DNA from: DATCZB01 sp035513215
GTDB lineage: Bacteria; Pseudomonadota; Gammaproteobacteria; Steroidobacterales; Rariloculaceae
Length of the DNA stretch: 35,734 nt
Assembly (NCBI GenBank): GCA_035513215.1
Contig: DATKCK010000013.1
Span: 1 to 35,734, forward strand
Direction of reading: 5' to 3'
Shown piece after piece: positions 17,355 to 25,125 of this stretch. A program made the position numbers and the translations under genes. Positions within the stretch are counted from its first letter, which is position 1; every line of letters begins with the position of its first letter. The notes beneath the pieces are model-generated. The model saw only the letters and a list, made by a program, of their open reading frames with translations. It was not told where the DNA came from and did no database searches.

Positions 17355-18659
17355 TTACGAACGGACTTGGCCGCTGCCCCGAACGAGATACTTGTAACTC
17401 GTGAGCTCCGTGGCCCCAACCGGCCCGCGGGCATGGATACGGCCAGTGGCGATCCCGATCTCCGCCCCCATCCCGAACTCGCCCCCGTCCGCGAACTGCG
17501 TCGACGTGTTGTGCATCAGAATCGCGCTGTCGAGCTCGTTGAGAAATCTCTCCGCCGCCGCCGCATCGTCGGTGACGATCGCTTCGGTATGGCCCGAGCC
17601 GAAGCGCCGGATATGCTCGAGCGCCTCGTCGATACCATCGACGACTTTGATCGCGACGATCGCATCGAGAAACTCGTGGCCGAAATCCTCGGCCGTCGCC
17701 GGCTTCGCGCCCTTGACCGTCAGAGCGGCGCCGTCGGCCCGAACCGGCAGCCCGTCGATGCGAACCTCGCAACCGGCGCCGATCAGATCGGCCGCGATGG
17801 ACTCAAGATGCGTTGCCGCGCAGGCCTGGTCGACGAGCACGGTCTCGGTCGCGCCGCAGATGCCGGTCCGCCGCATCTTGGCGTTGACGACGATGCTGCG
17901 GGCCATGTCGAGATCCGCAGCCTCGTGCACGTAGGTGTGGCAGATGCCCTCGAGGTGTCCCATGACGGGCACGCGGGCATCGCGCTGCACGCGCGCGATC
18001 AGGCCCTTGCCGCCGCGCGGCACGATGACGTCGACGAAGCCGGCCATCTCGGAGAGCAGGATGCCGACGGCGTCGCGATCCTGTGTCGGCACCATCTGAA
18101 TTGCGGCCGGAGGCAGTCCCGCTGCCTTGAGCCCCCGGACGAGGCAGGCGTGAATCGCCCGGCTCGATTCCGCGCTCTCGGTACCGCCGCGCAGGATGAC
18201 GGCATTGCCGCTCTTCAGACACAACGCGCCGGCGTCGGCCGTCACGTTCGGGCGACTCTCATAAATAATGCCGATGACGCCGAGCGGCACGCGGACCCGC
18301 TGAATCGAAAGGCCGTTCGGCCGCTCCCACTGGGCAATGACCTCGCCAAGCGGATCGTCGAGCAGGGCGATCGCCTCGACGCCGGCCGCCATCGCCTCGA
18401 TCCTCCCGTCGTCGAGGGCGAGCCGGTCGATCATCGCCGCCGAGAGGCCGGCGGCTTTCGCTTTCGCCATATCGCCGGCATTGGCCTCGAGAATCCCGGC
18501 CTTGTCGGCACGAATCGCCGCTGCGGCCGCCGTCAGCACGGCATTGCGCGCCTCGCCCGAGGTGCGCGTCAGCGCATCGGCGGCACGCCTTGCGGCGCGC
18601 CCGAGCGCGAGCATCTCATCCTTGAGACCGGTTCTGATGGCGTTCTCGGCAGTGCTCAC
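17355..18659 (-). CDS. proA: Gamma-glutamyl phosphate reductase
   Basis: Second step of proline synthesis: NADPH-dependent reduction of gamma-glutamyl phosphate to glutamate semialdehyde. 434 aa, ALDH superfamily. Family blocks are PLGVIGIIYESRPNVT, GNAVILRGGTES, VDVIVPRGGKGLI and HLEGICHTYV. The catalytic cysteine lies in MRRTGICGATETVL, and C-terminal NTSTQFADGGEFGMGAEIGIATGR is intact. The GTG start directly abuts the proB stop (TGAGTG) and is preceded by AAAGGA inside proB, so the two are translationally coupled. Immediately after its TAA stop is CCTGACCCCGGG, which resembles half of the repeat core but is not clearly a copy. Confidence 0.97.
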   Translation of the reverse strand: MSTAENAIRTGLKDEMLALGRAARRAADALTRTSGEARNAVLTAAAAAIRADKAGILEANAGDMAKAKAAGLSAAMIDRLALDDGRIEAMAAGVEAIALLDDPLGEVIAQWERPNGLSIQRVRVPLGVIGIIYESRPNVTADAGALCLKSGNAVILRGGTESAESSRAIHACLVRGLKAAGLPPAAIQMVPTQDRDAVGILLSEMAGFVDVIVPRGGKGLIARVQRDARVPVMGHLEGICHTYVHEAADLDMARSIVVNAKMRRTGICGATETVLVDQACAATHLESIAADLIGAGCEVRIDGLPVRADGAALTVKGAKPATAEDFGHEFLDAIVAIKVVDGIDEALEHIRRFGSGHTEAIVTDDAAAAERFLNELDSAILMHNTSTQFADGGEFGMGAEIGIATGRIHARGPVGATELTSYKYLVRGSGQVRS

Positions 18660-19808
18660 TCAAGTCCTTTCCGATGCCGTCAACACGAGATCGTCACGAT
18701 GAATCATCTCATTGCGGCCGCGATATCCCAAGACCTCGGCGATATCGGCCGAGCGCTTGCCGGCGATGGCCGCTGCTTCGTCGCACGAATAGGCGACGAG
18801 ACCGCGCGCGACCTCCCGACCTTCGCCGTTGACGACGCTGACCGAATCGCCGCGCCCGAATTCGCCCTCGACGGCGACGACGCCGGCAGGCAGAAGGCTT
18901 CTGCCCTCCGCGAGCGCGCGCGAAGCGCCGTCGTCCACGACGATGCGTCCTTTCGGCCTGAGGCTGCCCGCGATCCACTGCTTGCGCGCCGCCTGAGGGC
19001 TCGCGTCGGACAGGAACCACGTGGCGCGCGCGCCCTCGCGCAAGGTCCTGATCGGTCGCATGACGTGGCCGCTCGTGATCACCATACGGCAGCCGGCGCT
19101 GACGGCGATCCGGGCCGCCTCGAGCTTGGTGCGCATGCCGCCCGAGCCGTGGCTGGAACCTGCCCCCCCGGCCATCGCGATCAGTCGCGCGTCGACGGTC
19201 GTGACTTCGGGAATATGCTGCGCGGAATCATCCTGCTGCGGATCGCGATCGTAGAGCCCGTCGACGTCGGATAGCACGACGAGGCAATCGGCGCTGATCA
19301 TCTGCGCGACACGTCCGGCGAGGCGGTCGTTGTCGCCGTAGCGAAGCTCGGCCGTCGCGACCGTGTCGTTCTCGTTGATGACGGGCACGACGCGCGCGCG
19401 CATCAGCGTCGTCAGCGTCCTGACGGCATTGAGGTAGCGCCGCCGGCTCTCGCTGTCGTCGAGCGTCAGCAATACTTGCGCGACCTTGATGCCGCGGCTC
19501 CCGAGCACATCCTTATAAGCATGGGCGAGCACGATCTGACCCGCGGCGGCCGCGGCCTGGTTGTCCTCGAGCCTCGCCTTCCTCCGGTCGAGGCCGAGCT
19601 CCCGCCGGCCGAGCGCGACGGCACCCGACGACACGATGACGACTTCCCTGCCCTGCCCGTGCAGCTCGGCGACGTCGTCGGCGAGCGCTTCGAGCCAGGC
19701 CCGGTCGAGCGTATCGGTCTTCGGATCGATGAATAGCGACGAGCCGATCTTGACGACGATGCGCCTCGCTGCATCGAAGTAATCGAGATTGGCATTTGAC
19801 GTGGCCAC
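18660..19808 (-). CDS. proB: Glutamate 5-kinase
   Basis: First committed step of proline synthesis: ATP-dependent phosphorylation of glutamate, usually feedback-inhibited by proline. About 382 aa with the amino-acid kinase domain (RIVVKIGSSLF, VSSGAVALGRREL, VPVINENDTVA, RYGDNDRLAGRVA, LVVLSDVDGLYDRDP, GGMRTKLEAARIA) and a C-terminal PUA domain (about 290-370: RIVVDDGASRAL, LLPAGVVAVEGEF). The frame opens at 19976 inside ilvH, but GTG at 19806-19808 gives a family-like N-terminus. It lies 35 bp after ilvH on the same strand, so proline and branched-chain amino-acid genes may share a transcript here. Confidence 0.95.
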   Translation of the reverse strand: MATSNANLDYFDAARRIVVKIGSSLFIDPKTDTLDRAWLEALADDVAELHGQGREVVIVSSGAVALGRRELGLDRRKARLEDNQAAAAAGQIVLAHAYKDVLGSRGIKVAQVLLTLDDSESRRRYLNAVRTLTTLMRARVVPVINENDTVATAELRYGDNDRLAGRVAQMISADCLVVLSDVDGLYDRDPQQDDSAQHIPEVTTVDARLIAMAGGAGSSHGSGGMRTKLEAARIAVSAGCRMVITSGHVMRPIRTLREGARATWFLSDASPQAARKQWIAGSLRPKGRIVVDDGASRALAEGRSLLPAGVVAVEGEFGRGDSVSVVNGEGREVARGLVAYSCDEAAAIAGKRSADIAEVLGYRGRNEMIHRDDLVLTASERT

Positions 19809-19843
19809 GGGCGGGCTCGCTCGTTCGCTCGACAGGCGCGTCG

Positions 19844-20344
19844 TCAGCCGCGACCGAATACGGGCGCTCCGCGGGCAACGGCCATCGCGCCGCTGCGAAC
19901 GACGGTCGTCAGCTCGCCACTGCCGCCGTCGAGCTCGTCGATGAACCGGTCGATCTCCTGACTGCCGCCGATGCACTCGATCGTGTAGTGGCCCTCGTTG
20001 TCGTCGAGAATGCGCGCATTGAAATTGGCGATCGTCGCCTCGAGCACGCTTCGCGAGCCGCCGTTCAAGTTCACCTTGAACAACGCGAACTCGCGTTCGA
20101 TGTGATCGAAGCTCGTGAGATCCGTGATCGCGACGACGTCGACGACCTTGCCGAGCTGCTTGCAGATCTGATCGATGACCTCGTCCGAGCCCTTGGTCAC
20201 GAGCGTCAAGCGCGAGACCAGCGGATCCGTCGTCGGCGCGACATTGAGGCTCTCGATATTGTAGCCGCGCGAAGAGAACAGGTTAGACACTCGCGAGAGC
20301 GCGCCCGCCTCGTTCTGCAGCAATATGGAAATAATGTGGCGCAT
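19844..20344 (-). CDS. ilvH: Acetolactate synthase small (regulatory) subunit
   Basis: Regulatory subunit of acetohydroxyacid synthase, 166 aa, the usual length. The N-terminal ACT domain is complete (MRHIISILLQNEAGALSRV, LFSSRGYNIESLNVAPTTD, LVSRLTLVT), followed by the conserved KQLGKVVDVVAITDL and the C-terminal domain with IECIGGSQEIDRFIDEL. It confers valine feedback on the catalytic subunit. Unusually, the large-subunit gene is not upstream of it but is divergently transcribed across a 116-bp spacer. ilvH heads a minus-strand run with proB, proA and glpD. No leader peptide rich in Ile, Val or Leu was found in the spacer. Confidence 0.95.
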   Translation of the reverse strand: MRHIISILLQNEAGALSRVSNLFSSRGYNIESLNVAPTTDPLVSRLTLVTKGSDEVIDQICKQLGKVVDVVAITDLTSFDHIEREFALFKVNLNGGSRSVLEATIANFNARILDDNEGHYTIECIGGSQEIDRFIDELDGGSGELTTVVRSGAMAVARGAPVFGRG

Positions 20345-20460
20345 CGACTTCGATCGCGTTCGGGCTGCTTAGCCGATCAATATTGGCGTAGTTGCAAGCC
20401 TATTGCAATGCACCGGCATTTCGTCAACACTCCCTTCACTCGCGGCCCCCTGACGACACC

Positions 20461-22320
20461 ATGCCTGCGCCAACGACATCGAAACCCACGCGACGGAGCG
20501 TGCATCCGCTCGCCGGCCGGCGCATGTCCGGGGCCGACATGCTCGTCCAGGTGCTGGCCGACGAAGGGGTCGACACGATCTTCGGCTACTCCGGCGGCGC
20601 CATCCTGCCGACCTACGACGCCGTCTTTCGCTTCAATGCCGAGAACAGCAAGAACGGCAGGGAGCCGATGCCGCTGATCGTCCCGGCCAACGAGCAGGGC
20701 GCGGGATTCATGGCCGCCGGCTACGCGCGCGCAAGCGGGCGGCCCGGCGTCGTTCTCGTGACGTCCGGCCCCGGCGCGACCAATTGCGTCACGCCCGTGC
20801 GCGACTGCATGGCGGACTCGGTGCCGATCGTCGTGATCTGCGGCCAGGTGCCGACGGCCGCCATCGGCACCGATGCGTTTCAGGAGGCGCCCGTCAGCGC
20901 CGTCATGGGTGCCGTGGCCAAGCACACCCTGCTCGTGACCGATCCCGCGCGGCTCGAAGCGACGGTGCGCAGCGCCTTCGCGATCGCGCGCACGGGCCGG
21001 CCCGGCCCCGTCGTCATCGACGTGCCGAAGGACGTGCAGAACTGGGAAGGCGAATTCCAGGGCGAGGGCCTGCTGCCGATGCCGGGCTACGACGCGCGGC
21101 GCGCCGAGATCGAGTCGAGCGAGCTCGCCGATGCCGATTGCGCGGAGTTCTTCTCCTACCTCGCCGAGAGCGAGCGGCCGCTGATCTACGCGGGCGGCGG
21201 CGTCATCAACGGTGGCGCAAGCGCGGCGCTGCGCCGCTTCGCGACGAGCTTCGGCATTCCCGTGACCACGACGCTGATGGGTTTAGGCTCGTTCGACACG
21301 ACGCATCCGCTGGCTCTGCACATGCTGGGCATGCACGGTCTTGCGAGCGCCAATTATGCGGTCGACGATTGCGATCTCTTGATCTGCCTCGGCGCGCGAT
21401 TCGACGATCGCGTTGCGGGCGTGCCGCAGAAGTTCGCGCCGAACGCGCGGCGGATTCTGCATTTCGACATCGACCCGTCGGAGATACACAAGGTCAAGAC
21501 GGCGAGCTGGTTTCACATCGGGATCCTGTCGAAAGCGCTCGATAGGCTCGTTGGCTACGGCCAGAAGAGCCGCTTCAAGGCCGACTACGCCAAATGGCAT
21601 GCCGAGATCGCCGGGCTCAAGGCCACCTACGGGCTGAACTACGACAGGGACAGCGCGCTGATCCAGCCCTATTACGTCATCGAGACGATGAACCGCATCA
21701 CCAAGGGCGAGGCGATCATCACGACGGGCGTCGGCCAGCACCAGATGTGGGCGGCGCAGTACTTCGATTTTCGCGAGCCGCGCCTGTGGCTCACCTCGGG
21801 CAGCATGGGCACGATGGGCTTCGGCCTGCCGGCCGCGATCGGCGCGCAGTTCGCCCGGCCCGACAAGCTCGTCATCGACGTCGACGGCGACGCGAGCATT
21901 CGCATGAATCTCGGCGAGCTCGAGACGGTCACAAGCTACAACCTGCCGGTCAAGATCATCGTGCTGAACAACTTCGGCGACGGCATGGTCATGCAGTGGC
22001 AGCGCCTGTTCTTCAAGGGCCGTCTCTCGGCCAGCGACAAGTCGCTGCGCAAGAAGGATTTCGTCCGGGCGGCCGAGGCCGACGGCTTCGGTTACGCGAA
22101 GCGTCTCGACAACAAGGCCGACGTGCCGCGCATGCTCGAGGAGTTCCTGAATTTCGACGGTCCCGCCTTCCTCGAGGTCATCATCGATCCCGAGGCCAAC
22201 GTCTACCCCATGGTCGGACCCGGCCTCTCGTACCAGGACATCGTCACGGGGCCGCACATCCCGAACCGCTACGAGAACAAAGGCACCGACGCCGAGCCCG
22301 ACGCCTCCGAGATGTTCTGA
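20461..22320 (+). CDS. ilvB: Acetolactate synthase large (catalytic) subunit
   Basis: ThDP-dependent enzyme joining two pyruvates, or pyruvate and 2-oxobutyrate, in Val/Leu/Ile synthesis. About 619 aa. The catalytic Glu is in PANEQGAGFMAAGYARASG (about residue 78), with LVTSGPGATN, GTDAFQEAP and GPVVIDVPKDVQ following. FAD-domain segments RPLIYAGGG and CLGARFDDRVAG are present, and the ThDP/Mg motif runs DGDASIRMN to VLNNFGDGMVMQWQ. The sequence differs in places from enteric IlvB/IlvI (a longer loop before the catalytic Glu), so it is a separate clade. ATG at 20461 is chosen; a second Met at residue 22 could also start it. Divergent from ilvH. Symbol follows family, not clade. Confidence 0.92.
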   Translation: MPAPTTSKPTRRSVHPLAGRRMSGADMLVQVLADEGVDTIFGYSGGAILPTYDAVFRFNAENSKNGREPMPLIVPANEQGAGFMAAGYARASGRPGVVLVTSGPGATNCVTPVRDCMADSVPIVVICGQVPTAAIGTDAFQEAPVSAVMGAVAKHTLLVTDPARLEATVRSAFAIARTGRPGPVVIDVPKDVQNWEGEFQGEGLLPMPGYDARRAEIESSELADADCAEFFSYLAESERPLIYAGGGVINGGASAALRRFATSFGIPVTTTLMGLGSFDTTHPLALHMLGMHGLASANYAVDDCDLLICLGARFDDRVAGVPQKFAPNARRILHFDIDPSEIHKVKTASWFHIGILSKALDRLVGYGQKSRFKADYAKWHAEIAGLKATYGLNYDRDSALIQPYYVIETMNRITKGEAIITTGVGQHQMWAAQYFDFREPRLWLTSGSMGTMGFGLPAAIGAQFARPDKLVIDVDGDASIRMNLGELETVTSYNLPVKIIVLNNFGDGMVMQWQRLFFKGRLSASDKSLRKKDFVRAAEADGFGYAKRLDNKADVPRMLEEFLNFDGPAFLEVIIDPEANVYPMVGPGLSYQDIVTGPHIPNRYENKGTDAEPDASEMF

Positions 22321-22341
22321 GGTCGTGCCACCTCCCTAAAC

Positions 22342-22460
22342 GGGGTCAGACCCCTTTCAGGGTCTCTGACGGGGTCAGACCCCTTTCAGGAAATCCTTTC
22401 CTGAAAGGGGTCTGACCCCAAATCGCGTAAGGGGTCTGACCCCAAAGTGCGCAAAGTGCG
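22342..22460. repeat. Palindromic repeat cluster 3
   Basis: Four cores: 22342-22354 and 22371-22383 read GGGGTCAGACCCC; 22407-22419 and 22431-22443 read GGGGTCTGACCCC. The middle two form a perfect 23-bp stem with a 3-nt loop (22371-22419). CAAAGTGCG is exactly duplicated at 22443-22451 and 22452-22460 at the junction with bioA. The cluster overlaps the 3' end of bioA, whose stop TGA is within the palindrome arm (22386-22388). It lies between the convergent ilvB and bioA genes. Confidence 0.92.
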
Positions 22461-23720
22461 ACTCCGCTTACCCACCACATCGACGACAACACCGATCAGC
22501 GTATCGAGCTCCGCCATCGGGATGTTCAGCGCCGGCATCAGATAGACGACGTCGCCGAAGGGACGGATCCAGACGCCGGCTTCGGCGAACTGTGTCCGCA
22601 GCGCATCGAGATCGACCGGCCCCTCGAGCTCGACGACGCCGATCGCGCCCTTGACTCTGACGTCGGCGACGCCGGCCAAGCCCCGGCACGCGGCGAGCCC
22701 GGTCAGGAGACGGGCTTCGACGGCCGCGACCTCATCGAGACGGGGCTCGGTCGCAAAGAGCTCGAGCGAGGCGTTCGCCGCGGCGCAGGCGAGCGGATTT
22801 CCGGAGAACGTCGGTCCGTGCATCAGCGCATGGTCGGGATCGTCCGAGAGAAACGCCTCAAAGACCGGTCCCGATGCAACGGTGACGGCGAGCGGCAGGG
22901 TCCCGCCCGTCAGCGCCTTCGACAGCGTCATGATGTCGGGCGCGACGCCGGCCTCCTCGGCGGCGAAAAGCCTTCCGGTTCGGCCGAAGCCGGTCGCGAT
23001 CTCGTCGAAGATCACGACGAGCTCGTTCGCCCTCGCCGTCTCGACGATACGCTTCAACGTATCCGGCGTGTGAAACCGGAATCCCCCGGCGCACTGGACG
23101 AGCGGCTCGACGATCAGTCCGGCAAGACCGGCGGCTTCGCGCTTCACGAGCCGTGCAAACACTTCGTGGGCCTCGTCGTCGCGCGGGATGTCGACGATCA
23201 GCTGCGGCTCGAGACCGCCGGCAAAGAGCGCATGCATGCCCTCGACCGGGTCGCAGACCGACATCGCGGCGAAAGTGTCGCCGTGATACGCGTGCCGGAA
23301 GCTGACGAAGCGGCTCTTCTCGGGCCGGCCCCGATTGATCCAGACCTGGCGCGCCATCTTCATCGCAACCTCGACGGCGACCGAGCCCGACTCGGAAAAA
23401 AAGCAATGATCGAGATCGCCCGGCAAGAGGCTCGCAAGCCGCTCCGCGAGCACGAGCACGGGCCGGTGAACGAAACCGCCGAGCATCACATGCGGCATGA
23501 TCGCAAGCTGTTTCTCGACGGCGGCACGAATCGCCGAATGGTTGTAGCCGTGGCAGGCCGTCCACCAGGACGCGACGCCGTCGATCAGGCAGCGCCCGTC
23601 GTCGAGCCAGATCCGCGAGCCTTCGGTGCGCGCAACGACGAGCGGCTCCGGCGCCGTCGCCATCTGCGTATACGGCCGCCAGACGGCGTCGAAGGGCAAC
23701 GATCGCATCTTCGCACTCAT
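22386..23720 (-). CDS. bioA: Adenosylmethionine-8-amino-7-oxononanoate aminotransferase BioA
   Basis: PLP aminotransferase of biotin synthesis, converting KAPA to DAPA with S-adenosylmethionine as amino donor; cytosolic. About 444 aa. Typical BioA blocks are VWRPYTQM near the start, DGVASWWTACHGYNH, HVMLGGFVHRP, FFSESGSVAVEVAMKMA, FRHAYHGDTFAAMSVCDP, VIFDEIATGFGRTG and the Schiff-base lysine in TLSKALTGGTLPL. ATG at 23718-23720 is chosen; an in-frame ATG four codons later is also possible. The last ~24 residues are odd: a duplicated RTL then GSDPLRDLGSDPFQERIS, encoded by the invading palindromic repeat in cluster 3. It diverges from the phosphomannomutase gene across 46 bp. Confidence 0.94.
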   Translation of the reverse strand: MSAKMRSLPFDAVWRPYTQMATAPEPLVVARTEGSRIWLDDGRCLIDGVASWWTACHGYNHSAIRAAVEKQLAIMPHVMLGGFVHRPVLVLAERLASLLPGDLDHCFFSESGSVAVEVAMKMARQVWINRGRPEKSRFVSFRHAYHGDTFAAMSVCDPVEGMHALFAGGLEPQLIVDIPRDDEAHEVFARLVKREAAGLAGLIVEPLVQCAGGFRFHTPDTLKRIVETARANELVVIFDEIATGFGRTGRLFAAEEAGVAPDIMTLSKALTGGTLPLAVTVASGPVFEAFLSDDPDHALMHGPTFSGNPLACAAANASLELFATEPRLDEVAAVEARLLTGLAACRGLAGVADVRVKGAIGVVELEGPVDLDALRTQFAEAGVWIRPFGDVVYLMPALNIPMAELDTLIGVVVDVVGKRSRTLRTLGSDPLRDLGSDPFQERIS

Positions 23721-23754
23721 CGGAGACGGTGAGTCTACGCCAATCCTCTTGCCG

Positions 23755-23760
23755 TATACT
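23755..23760 (+). promoter_or_regulatory. Candidate -10 box for manB-bioF-bioD
   Basis: TATACT in the 46-bp spacer between divergent bioA and manB, 6 bp before the manB ATG. No good -35 hexamer stands 16-18 bp upstream. If used, transcription would begin at or near the ATG. Confidence 0.3.
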
Positions 23761-23766
23761 CGCCGC

Positions 23767-25125
23767 ATGTCGACGCTCACCTGCTTCAAGGCCTACGACG
23801 TCCGCGGTCGCGTGCCCGAAGATCTCGACGAGGAAATCGCGTACCGGATCGGCCGCGCCTATGCCACCTTCGTCCGGCCAGAAACGGTCGCCGTCGGCCG
23901 CGACATCAGGCTGACGAGCGACGCGCTGGCGGCCGAGCTGATCCGCAGCCTGACCGATTCCGGCGTCGACGTCATCGACATCGGCATCGGCGGCACCGAA
24001 ATGGTCTACTTCGCGACCTTCCACTGGGCTTTGAGCGGCGGAATCATGGTGACGGCGAGCCACAATCCGCCGAACTACAACGGCATGAAGATGGTGCGCA
24101 AGGAATCTCGCCCGATCAGCGAGGCCACGGGCCTGAAGGACATCCGGGCGATCGCGGAGTCGGGCGATTTTGCGAAGGCCGAAAGGCGGGGCACGGTCGA
24201 GAAGCGCGACGTCATGGACGACTACATCGCGCATCTTTTGTCTTACATCGAGCCCAGAAGGCTGAAGCCGCTCAAGGTCGTCGTCAATGCCGGCAACGGC
24301 TGCGCCGGGCCCGTCATCGACCGGCTCGAGCCTCACCTGCCGCTGCGATTCGACAAGCTGCAGCACGAGCCCGACGGCAATTTTCCGAACGGCGTGCCGA
24401 ATCCGATGATCGAGGAGAAACGCCAGGTCACGATCGACGCCATCAAACGCTCGGGCGCCGACCTAGGCGTAGCCTGGGACGGCGACTTCGACCGCTGCTT
24501 CTTTTTCGATGAGCTCGGCCAATTCGTCGAGGGTTACTACATCGTCGGCCTATTGGCCCAGGCCTTCCTCGACAAGCATCCGGGCAGCGCGATCGTGCAT
24601 GATCCGCGACTGACCTGGAACACGCTCGACGTCGTCAAGGCGGCCGGCGGCAGGTGCGTAGAGAGCAAGTCCGGTCATGCCTTCATCAAGCAGACGATGC
24701 GCGAGGCCGATGCGATCTACGGGGGCGAGATGAGCGCGCACCATTACTTTCGCGGATTCTCCTATGCCGACAGCGGCATGATTCCCTGGCTCCTGCTCGC
24801 CGAGCTGATGTCGACACGCGACGCGTCGCTGTCTAGCCTCGTGCGCGACCGCGTCCGGAAGTATCCCGCGAGCGGCGAGATCAACCGCAAGGTCGGCGAC
24901 GCGATTGCCGTGCAAGCCGCGATCGAGACCGCTTACCGCAACGATGCGCTGAGAACCGTCCGCGTCGACGGTCTCGGCATGGAGTTCGCGGACTGGCGCT
25001 TCAACCTTCGCGGGTCGAATACGGAGCCGCTGCTCAGGCTGAACGTCGAGAGCCGCGGCGATGTCGCTCTGATGCAGCGGAAGACGCAAGAGCTCCTCGC
25101 CAGGATCGGCGGCGAGCCAGGTTGA
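23767..25125 (+). CDS. manB: Phosphomannomutase (CpsG/ManB type)
   Basis: Interconverts mannose 6-phosphate and mannose 1-phosphate for GDP-mannose and polysaccharide synthesis. 452 aa, very similar in layout to E. coli CpsG: MSTLTCFKAYDVRGRVPEDL start, GRDIRLTS, FATFHWALSGGIMVTASHNPPNYNGMK in two stretches with the phosphoserine in TASHNP, the metal loop WDGDFDRCFFFD, GGEMSAHHYF sugar loop and phosphate-binding NLRGSNTEPLLRLN. The frame is open from 23626, but the ATG at 23767 matches the family. TATACT ends 6 bp before this ATG, so the transcript may be nearly leaderless. Its TGA overlaps the bioF TTG as TTGA. Placement among biotin genes is unusual. Confidence 0.95.
   Translation: MSTLTCFKAYDVRGRVPEDLDEEIAYRIGRAYATFVRPETVAVGRDIRLTSDALAAELIRSLTDSGVDVIDIGIGGTEMVYFATFHWALSGGIMVTASHNPPNYNGMKMVRKESRPISEATGLKDIRAIAESGDFAKAERRGTVEKRDVMDDYIAHLLSYIEPRRLKPLKVVVNAGNGCAGPVIDRLEPHLPLRFDKLQHEPDGNFPNGVPNPMIEEKRQVTIDAIKRSGADLGVAWDGDFDRCFFFDELGQFVEGYYIVGLLAQAFLDKHPGSAIVHDPRLTWNTLDVVKAAGGRCVESKSGHAFIKQTMREADAIYGGEMSAHHYFRGFSYADSGMIPWLLLAELMSTRDASLSSLVRDRVRKYPASGEINRKVGDAIAVQAAIETAYRNDALRTVRVDGLGMEFADWRFNLRGSNTEPLLRLNVESRGDVALMQRKTQELLARIGGEPG

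Noticed and set aside
16596..19274. 892-residue plus-strand open frame
   Set aside because: It lies antisense across glpD, proA and proB, which are all clear families. Its Arg/Asp/Ala-rich composition is the usual GC-rich shadow.
20345..20460. Leader peptide or attenuator for the ilv genes
   Set aside because: The short plus-strand frame from 20408 is not rich in Ile, Val or Leu and overlaps the gene start; no terminator/antiterminator pair was seen.
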